64,000 bases of DNA, taken from NCBI RefSeq assembly GCF_029952525.1, contig NZ_JASAOF010000025.1:26901-90900 (forward strand), written 5' to 3'. The stretch's first letter is position 1. Each line of letters opens with the position of its first letter. Position numbers and translations under genes: made by a program. Origin of the DNA: Saccharopolyspora ipomoeae (GTDB taxonomy: Bacteria > Actinomycetota > Actinomycetes > Mycobacteriales > Pseudonocardiaceae). Shown here one piece after another: positions 58,980 through 64,000 of the stretch. Under the pieces are notes generated by a model. That model had not been told where the DNA came from. It searched no databases and saw only the letters and a list, made by a program, of their open reading frames with translations.

Positions 58980-60598
58980 CCCAGCCGGACGTTCGGGCTG
59001 CCGCGGAGCAGTGGATCGCCGACGACGTCGATCCGCTGGCTCAGGACGAGCTGCGAGGACTTCTCGACTCGCCCGAGCTGGCGGACCGGATGTCGGGCAT
59101 GCCGCGCTTCGGCACCGCGGGGATGCGGGCGCCGGTGCGCGCGGGTGCGCACGGCATGAACCGCGCGGTGGTCGTGCGCACCACCGCCGGTGTCGCGAGC
59201 TGGCTGGTGCAGCAGGGGCTGGGCGGCGGGATCGTGGTGGTGGGCCGCGACGCGCGGCACGGTTCGGAGGACTTCGCCAACGACGCGGCGGGAGTGCTGG
59301 CGGCGGCGGGGTTCGACGTGCGGGTGCTGCCGGAGCCGCTGCCGACACCGGTTCTCGCGCACGCCACGCGCGCTCTCGACGCGGTGGCGGGCATCCAGAT
59401 CACCGCGTCGCACAACCCGCCGCGGGACAACGGCTACAAGCTCTACCTGGGCGGCGGGATCCAGCTGGTGGGCCCGGCCGACACCGAGATCGAGGCGGCG
59501 ATCGCCAAGACCCCCGCGGCGAACGCGGTGTCGCGCAAGCGGAACTGGACGGTGCTGGAGTCCGCTCAGGAGGACTACCTGGCGCGGGTGTCGGCGCTGC
59601 CGCGCGGCGGGGACCGCGAGGTGCGGGTGGCGGCCACGGCGTTGCACGGCGTCGGGGCGAAGACGCTGCGGAGGGCGTTGCAGCGCGCGGGTTTCGACGA
59701 CGTGCACCTGGTGACCTCGCAGTCCGAACCGGACCCCGACTTCCCGACGGTGGGGTTCCCGAACCCGGAGGAGCCGGGCGCCACCGACGAGCTGCTGCGG
59801 CTGGCCTCGGACATCAACGCGGACCTGGCGATCGCGCTGGACCCGGACGCCGACCGCTGCGCGCTGGGGGTGCGGGAGGGCGAGTCGTGGCGGATGCTGC
59901 GCGGCGACGAGACCGGCGTCCTGCTGGCCTGGCACGTTCTCTCCACTTTGGACGAATCGGCGCCGGACCCCTTGGTGGCCACGACGATCGTGTCGTCCAG
60001 CATGCTGCGGTCGATCGCCGCCGAGTTCGGCGTCCGCTACGCCGAGACGCTGACCGGCTTCAAGTGGCTGGTGCGCGCGGGCGACGGCGAGGGCACCGGC
60101 CTGGTCTACGCCTACGAGGAGGCGCTGGGGCACTGCGTCGACCCGGAGCGGGTGCGCGACAAGGACGGGATCTCGGCGGCGGTGCTGGCCTGCGACCTGA
60201 CGGCGAGCCTGCTGGCTTCCGGCGATCACCTGCTGGACCTGCTCGACGAGCTGTCCACCGAGCACGGCGTGCACGCCACCGGGCAGGTGTCGGTGCGGGT
60301 GACGGACCTGGCGGTGATCCCGCGGATCATGCGGCGGCTGCGCGAGGAGCCGCCGTCGGAGCTGTCGGGTGCGGAGGTGGAGGTCCGCGACCTGCTGCCG
60401 GACACCGACGCGCTGGTGGTCACCGGTGCGGGCGGGTTGCGGGTGGTGATCCGCCCGTCGGGGACCGAGCCGAAGCTCAAGTGCTACCTGCAGGTGGTCG
60501 AGCAGGTCGGCGAGCTGCCGCTGGCGCAGGCCAAGCAGCGCGCCGCCGACCGGCTGGAGGAGCTGACGCAGGCCGTGACCGCGCTGGTGGAGGAGTAG
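58976..60598 (+). CDS. Phosphomannomutase / phosphopentomutase-type alpha-D-phosphohexomutase
   Basis: A 540-residue mutase. RFGTAGMRAPV at 44-54, active-site Ser loop TASHNP at 143-148, metal loop ALDPDADRCALG near 290, sugar-binding YEEALGHCV and phosphate-binding RPSGTEPKLKCYLQVV near the C-terminus are all present. The long form resembles mycobacterial PmmB and PGM2-type enzymes, which can convert ribose-1-P/ribose-5-P or hexose phosphates. Coupling to PNP by GTGA suggests that it handles (deoxy)ribose-1-phosphate. Substrate is inferred. Confidence 0.9.
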   Translation: MTQPDVRAAAEQWIADDVDPLAQDELRGLLDSPELADRMSGMPRFGTAGMRAPVRAGAHGMNRAVVVRTTAGVASWLVQQGLGGGIVVVGRDARHGSEDFANDAAGVLAAAGFDVRVLPEPLPTPVLAHATRALDAVAGIQITASHNPPRDNGYKLYLGGGIQLVGPADTEIEAAIAKTPAANAVSRKRNWTVLESAQEDYLARVSALPRGGDREVRVAATALHGVGAKTLRRALQRAGFDDVHLVTSQSEPDPDFPTVGFPNPEEPGATDELLRLASDINADLAIALDPDADRCALGVREGESWRMLRGDETGVLLAWHVLSTLDESAPDPLVATTIVSSSMLRSIAAEFGVRYAETLTGFKWLVRAGDGEGTGLVYAYEEALGHCVDPERVRDKDGISAAVLACDLTASLLASGDHLLDLLDELSTEHGVHATGQVSVRVTDLAVIPRIMRRLREEPPSELSGAEVEVRDLLPDTDALVVTGAGGLRVVIRPSGTEPKLKCYLQVVEQVGELPLAQAKQRAADRLEELTQAVTALVEE

Positions 60599-61051
60599 AT
60601 GCCGACGCTGCTGATCGTGCACCACACGCCGTCGCCGGGGATGCAGGCGATGTTCGAGCAGGTGGTGGCCGGTGCCACGACCGACGAGATCGAGGGCGTC
60701 GAGGTGCGGCGCCGCCCGGCGCTGGGCGCCACGGCCTCCGACGTGCTGGAGGCCGACGGCTACCTGCTGGGCACCCCGGCCAACCTCGGCTACATGTCGG
60801 GGGCGCTGAAGCACTTCTTCGACACGATCTACTACCCGTGCCTGGATACCACGATCGGGCGACCGTTCGGGTACTACGTGCACGGCAACGAGGGCGTCGA
60901 GGGCGCGCAGCGCGCGATCGGGTCGATCACCACGGGTCTGGGCTGGCAGCAGGCCGCCGAACCGGCGGTCGTCCTGGGCACTCCGGAGAAGTCCGACCTG
61001 GAGTCCTGCTGGGAACTGGGCGCCACGGTAGCCGCGGGCCTGATGCCGTAG
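60599..61051 (+). CDS. Flavodoxin-like NAD(P)H oxidoreductase
   Basis: A 150-residue flavodoxin-fold protein. TLLIVHHTPSPGMQAMFEQVVAGA is the FMN-phosphate loop, ADGYLLGTPANLGYMSGALKHFFDTIYYP the ring-binding segment (TPANLGYMSG), and GYYVHGNEGVEGAQRAIGSITTGLGWQ the third contact. It likely uses FMN; the electron acceptor is unknown. ATG 60599 follows the mutase stop directly, so it is third in the operon. A perfect palindrome begins at its stop codon. Confidence 0.85.
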   Translation: MPTLLIVHHTPSPGMQAMFEQVVAGATTDEIEGVEVRRRPALGATASDVLEADGYLLGTPANLGYMSGALKHFFDTIYYPCLDTTIGRPFGYYVHGNEGVEGAQRAIGSITTGLGWQQAAEPAVVLGTPEKSDLESCWELGATVAAGLMP

Positions 61052-61194
61052 GTGGTCCCGGGACCACCCAGTTGATCTTGGTTGGCCTGTTTCGAGTAAC
61101 CTGATCGTGTCGTCGGGGCGCGCCCCTTGACGACGGCGGGGCGCCCCGGACAGAGCCCGCCTTCCCTCATCACGTGCGATGTTCGGGGCGCCCC
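61051..61194. terminator. Palindromes ending the PNP operon
   Basis: GGTGGTCCC/GGGACCACC at 61051-61068 is an 18-bp perfect palindrome overlapping the last base of the stop codon. Further on are GGGGCGCGCCCC (61114-61125) and two copies of CGGGGCGCCCCG (61136-61147, 61183-61194). Together they should terminate the operon. The repeated unit is another locus-specific palindrome set. Confidence 0.6.
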
Positions 61195-61288
61195 GCACCT
61201 TCGCTCATCGTAATCGGACGCGATGGCCCGGTTGCGACCGTCGAGCGATCGGCAGGACCTCCAGCAGCATTTCCGGGTCCGAACGCGT

Positions 61289-61294
61289 TACCCT
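61289..61294 (+). promoter_or_regulatory. -10 box for leaderless 61301 gene
   Basis: TACCCT is followed by six bases and GTG 61301, with no Shine-Dalgarno. Confidence 0.45.
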
Positions 61295-61300
61295 GCGACA

Positions 61301-61636
61301 GTGAGTGAGGAAACGATCCGACTCGAACTCGATGACTCCGGCGTCTCCGTGGATCTCCCCAAGCCCCCTGGTCCTGACGACCAGGTTCAGGGCGTTCCGT
61401 ACCGGCCGGTCGAGTTCCGCGACGACGACCTGCCGGCGGCCTTGGAACGATCCGCCAAGTGGCTTCGCGAAGCCCAGAACTGGCTCGGGGAACCCATCGA
61501 CGTGATCGCAGTGCATCTCGATTACGACGACCGGGACGGCGCCCCGTACTACGACCTGAAGTTGATGTGCAACGAGGAGGACCTGGCAGGCGCGCCGATC
61601 GCCATGCGCAGGTTGCGAAGCGACTCGGTCGGCTGA
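61301..61636 (+). CDS. Hypothetical protein, 111 residues
   Basis: An acidic soluble protein: VSEETIRLELDDSGVSVDLPKPPGPDDQVQGVPYRPVEFRDDDLPAALERSAKWLREAQNWLGEPIDVIAVHLDYDDRDGAPYYDLKLMCNEEDLAGAPIAMRRLRSDSVG. It has one amphipathic helix (DLPAALERSAKWLREAQNWL) between two strand-rich parts and no membrane segment. I do not recognise the family. GTG 61301 is preferred because of its -10 box; ATG 61223 would extend it by 26 residues of less typical composition. Coding character in third positions supports it as a real gene. Confidence 0.6.
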   Translation: MSEETIRLELDDSGVSVDLPKPPGPDDQVQGVPYRPVEFRDDDLPAALERSAKWLREAQNWLGEPIDVIAVHLDYDDRDGAPYYDLKLMCNEEDLAGAPIAMRRLRSDSVG

Positions 61637-61708
61637 CCCGCTTCACCCTCCCAACTCGATGGCCCGGCCGGCTGTCCGGCCGGGCCTCTCTTCGGGTCCG
61701 ACCGGCGA

Positions 61709-62878
61709 CTAGAACGTCGACCGGCGTCCTTTCCACTGGTCACGACCCCGATGGGCGCGAACCGCGCCGTCGAGCAGCAGCACGCCGAACAGGGTCCCGC
61801 TGACCGGCGCGAGCGGCGCGAGCTCCGGGTTCGAGCGCATGAACCGGGCCGTCCCGGCGTGCGCGGCGCCCTGCGCGGCGCAGCCGAGCAGCCCCAGCGC
61901 GGTCAGCACCGGCCTGCGCCTGCGCCCCACCAGCACCGACAGCGGCGCGGCCAGCGACATCGCGATCTGGCCGAGGCCGATGGCCGCCAGCGTCGGCGCC
62001 GAGCCCTTGGTGCCGGCCACGAAGCTCTTCCGGAACGACGCCCAGCCCTGCCCGAACGGGTCCATACCGCTGGTGCGCAGGTGGTCGAGGCCGTCGACGG
62101 TGCGCGTGGTGCCGCCGTGGTCGCGCACGGCGGTGGCGATCGCGACGTCCTCGTTGCGGATCGCGGAGAACGCCGCCCAGCCGCCGACCTTCTCGTAGTG
62201 GGAGCGGCGCACCAAGATGCAGTGCCCAATGGCGAAGGCCTTTCGGCCCCGCCCGTCCGGCGAGGCGTTCTCCCCGATCAGCTGCAGGCCCGGCGGCATG
62301 AGCAGCGGCCAGGTGGCGGAGGGCTGCGCGGGCGGGCCGCCCGGGGTGGACACGAGGTCGGCCTCGACGGAGTCAGCGGTGGCCAGCAGGCGGCTGAGCA
62401 GCTCGGGCGCGGCGACCGTGTCGGCGTCGAGGAACAGCAGCCACTCCCCGGCCTCCGGCGGGCCGGACGCCTCCACGCCGACGTGCATCGCGTGCACCTT
62501 GCCGCCCCAGCCCGGCGGCGGCGAATCCACCCGGATCGGCACGACGCGCGGGTCGCGCCTGGCGGCCTCGCGCGCGATGTCGCCGGTGCCGTCGGTGGAA
62601 CCGTCGTCGACCACGACGACCTTCAGCAGGCCGTCCTGACCGGCACCGTGGGTCTGGCCGGTGATCGAGTCCAGGCAGTCGGCGAGCACGGCGGCCTCGT
62701 TGCGGGCCGGGACGACGACGGTGACCTTCGGCGGGGCGACCGCACCGCTGCGGGGTTGGCGCAGCGGGACGATCGCGCGCGTCTGGCGCAGCGTCCGCGC
62801 GCTGCGGATGAGCACTCCGGCGGCGACCGCACCGAGCCCCCAGGACCAGCCCTTGGTGTGTCTTCGCGGTGAAACCAC
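61709..62878 (-). CDS. GT2-family membrane glycosyltransferase
   Basis: A 389-residue enzyme. One N-terminal helix (GWSWGLGAVAAGVLIRSA), then a GT-A domain: VTVVVPARNEAAVLADCLDSI, VVVDDGSTDGTGDIAREAARRD, LLFLDADTVAAPELLS (DxD), and AFSAIRNEDVAIATAVRDHGG with the acidic catalytic pair; C-terminal hydrophobic stretches ALGLLGCAAQGAAHAG and PLAPVSGTLFGVLLLDGAV. It resembles the carotenoid/hopanoid-type glycosyltransferase group. GTG 62878 is preferred; an ATG at 62920 would add 14 residues. It is not linked to a pathway here. Confidence 0.85.
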   Translation of the reverse strand: MVSPRRHTKGWSWGLGAVAAGVLIRSARTLRQTRAIVPLRQPRSGAVAPPKVTVVVPARNEAAVLADCLDSITGQTHGAGQDGLLKVVVVDDGSTDGTGDIAREAARRDPRVVPIRVDSPPPGWGGKVHAMHVGVEASGPPEAGEWLLFLDADTVAAPELLSRLLATADSVEADLVSTPGGPPAQPSATWPLLMPPGLQLIGENASPDGRGRKAFAIGHCILVRRSHYEKVGGWAAFSAIRNEDVAIATAVRDHGGTTRTVDGLDHLRTSGMDPFGQGWASFRKSFVAGTKGSAPTLAAIGLGQIAMSLAAPLSVLVGRRRRPVLTALGLLGCAAQGAAHAGTARFMRSNPELAPLAPVSGTLFGVLLLDGAVRAHRGRDQWKGRRSTF

Positions 62879-63008
62879 GCCCTCAGACTGCCACGAAAGG
62901 GGCAAAGAGGTGCTGTGCAAACGCCCGAACTGGTCTTGAACTTCGCGTTGCGCCGAAACCCCGCACCGGTTGCGAGCAGCTCAGAAACCCCAGCTCAAAC
63001 GGCCCCAC

Positions 63009-63026
63009 CGAAAACCGCGGTTTTCG
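63009..63026. repeat. Palindrome CGAAAACCGCGGTTTTCG
   Basis: An 18-bp perfect palindrome, between the GT2 start and the upp stop, related to the hairpin at 17928-17970. Probably the terminator of upp. Confidence 0.6.
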
Positions 63027-63115
63027 ACACGAGGGACTCGAACGGCCCTGTCTCGGACTGCGCTGTCTCGAGCTGCGCTGCCTCGGACTGCGCTGCTTCG
63101 GACTGCGGCCCCGCC

Positions 63116-63739
63116 TCAGACGGCGCCGTACTCGCGGTCTCCGGCGTCGCCGAGGCCGGGGACGATGTAGCCGGACTCGTTGAGCCGCTCGTCGATGCTC
63201 GCGGTCACCACGCGCACCGGCAGTCCCGCCTCCTCCAGGCGCTGGACGCCCTCGGGGGCGGCGAGCGTGCAGATCGCGGTGACGTCGGTGGCGCCGCGCT
63301 CGACCAGCAGCTCGATGGTGTGCACCATCGATCCGCCGGTGGCCAGCATCGGGTCGAGCACCAGCACCGGGCGGCCGGTCAGGTCCGCGGGCAGCGACTC
63401 CAGGTAGGGCGTGGGCAGCAGGGTCTCCTCGTCGCGGGCGAGCCCGACGAAGCCCATCTGCGCCTCGGGGATCAACCGGTGCGCCTGGTCGGCCATGCCC
63501 AGCCCGGCCCGCAGCACCGGCACCAGCAGCGGCGGGTTCGCGATCCGGTAGCCGGTGGTCTTGGCGACCGGCGTGTGGATCGGCTCCTCAGCCAGCTCGG
63601 CCTCCCGCGTCGCCTCGTAGATCAGCATGAGCGTCAGCTCCTGCAACGCGGCCCGGAACGCAGCGCTGTTGGTGCGCGCATCGCGCATCGTCGACAACCG
63701 CGACTTCGCCAGGGGGTGATCCACAACCCGAACATCCAT
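63116..63739 (-). CDS. upp: Uracil phosphoribosyltransferase Upp
   Basis: A 207-residue enzyme forming UMP from uracil and PRPP. MDVRVVDHPLAKSRLSTMRDARTNSAAFRAALQELTLMLIYEATRE is the typical N-terminus; PVLRAGLGMADQAHRLIPEAQMGFVGLARDEETLLP contains the RAGLGM loop; VLVLDPMLATGGSMVHTIELL is the PRPP-binding motif and YIVPGLGDAGDREYGAV the uracil-binding C-terminus. ATG 63739 gives the normal length and is preceded by a -10 box, so the mRNA may be leaderless. It lies at the end of the same syntenic block as PNP and the mutase. Confidence 0.96.
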   Translation of the reverse strand: MDVRVVDHPLAKSRLSTMRDARTNSAAFRAALQELTLMLIYEATREAELAEEPIHTPVAKTTGYRIANPPLLVPVLRAGLGMADQAHRLIPEAQMGFVGLARDEETLLPTPYLESLPADLTGRPVLVLDPMLATGGSMVHTIELLVERGATDVTAICTLAAPEGVQRLEEAGLPVRVVTASIDERLNESGYIVPGLGDAGDREYGAV

Positions 63740-63747
63740 GACCGACA

Positions 63748-63753
63748 ACAGTA
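63748..63753 (-). promoter_or_regulatory. -10 box for leaderless upp
   Basis: On the minus strand TACTGT is followed by 8 nt and then ATG 63739, with no Shine-Dalgarno. Confidence 0.45.
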
Positions 63754-63909
63754 ACGACCAACCCCCACCCCAACACGACCGACGTGCACAAACGTGTCCC
63801 CAGTCGCACGTCCCCGCCCCAACCCCCACGACGTTTCAAAAGGAACGCGACCAAGACGACCCAAGCTTCGGTAGAGGCGACCCACTACGGGTACGTTTCG
63901 ATAGGCAGG

Positions 63910-63986
63910 GGAAATTTCTTCTGAAATTGGCAGACCCCACAACGCGAGAAAACCCCAAGACGAAGCCAATTTCAGGAGAAATTGCC
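63910..63986. repeat. 22-bp inverted repeat near window end
   Basis: Arms at 63910-63931 and 63965-63986 pair at 20 of 22 positions, and each arm itself contains AATTTC...GAAATT self-symmetry. The loop is 33 nt. No gene is visible from 63754 to 64000; the element probably belongs to the border with the next gene outside the window. Confidence 0.7.
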
Positions 63987-64000
63987 ACTCCGCACGCAAG

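Overview
The window is chromosomal DNA from a high-GC actinomycete, most likely a Pseudonocardiales member such as Saccharopolyspora or a close relative. The grounds are heavy G/C third-position use, many GTG starts, LCP and DUF2339/DUF3558/DUF4232 envelope proteins, ESX-type WXG/PE/PPE/EspG genes, and a gene order that from memory follows Mycobacterium tuberculosis Rv3265c to Rv3309c (rmlD, LCP, TIGR03089, purE/purK, GtrA, PH protein, birA, maf, glpD, lpdA, cyclotransferase, two M20 amidohydrolases, PNP, pmm, upp). I see no rRNA or tRNA, IS element, prophage or CRISPR array.

Layout. 1-10.7 kb is envelope and sugar work: the end of an FAD monooxygenase, a fused GT2-GT4 glycosyltransferase, a GT4 enzyme, rmlD/rmlB for dTDP-rhamnose, and two LCP proteins flanking a DUF4232 lipoprotein. 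10.8-21.5 kb is a TIGR03089 protein, a thioesterase, purE/purK, a degenerate GGDEF-like protein, a huge membrane-tethered ECF sigma factor, GtrA, a two-component system and hisN. 21.5-26.5 kb is a DUF2339 membrane protein and a four-gene coupled operon for a WXG/TNT-domain toxin-like protein with a small putative immunity gene. 26.6-32 kb is MaoC, HMG-CoA lyase, PH protein, birA, maf and an SDF-family symporter behind a cysteine-type leader peptide. 32-35.2 kb holds two small envelope proteins and a PE-PPE-EspG-like module. 35.2-40.6 kb is glycerol catabolism (glpD, DeoR regulator, glpF, glpK). 40.9-49.2 kb holds a DCC protein, lpdA, a gamma-glutamylcyclotransferase-like protein, a HAD phosphatase-sugar kinase pair, an AbiEi-like protein and two M20 amidohydrolases. 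49.6-56 kb is a small membrane protein and a complete mrpABCDEFG Na+/H+ antiporter operon. 56.4-61 kb is a Ser/Thr kinase and the PNP-phosphomannomutase-flavodoxin operon. 61.3-64 kb is a small protein, a GT2 and upp.

How it fits together. Functional blocks are the rhamnose/glycan cluster, purine synthesis (purEK) and salvage (PNP, upp), glycerol uptake and oxidation, two separate type VII secretion substrate modules, and a cation antiporter. Adjacent genes are often coupled by ATGA/GTGA overlaps. At least thirteen genes have a TANNNT box 6-8 nt upstream of the start codon and no Shine-Dalgarno sequence, the arrangement expected for leaderless mRNAs. Many gene borders carry AT-centred palindromes, several in locus-specific tandem sets; one family (core AGTTTTCATGAAAACT) occurs in two clusters 36 kb apart, both at convergent gene ends.

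The points most worth following are the TNT-like protein with apparently substituted catalytic residues, the Cys leader/symporter unit, the 844-residue sigma factor with its long extracytoplasmic tail, and the palindrome families.
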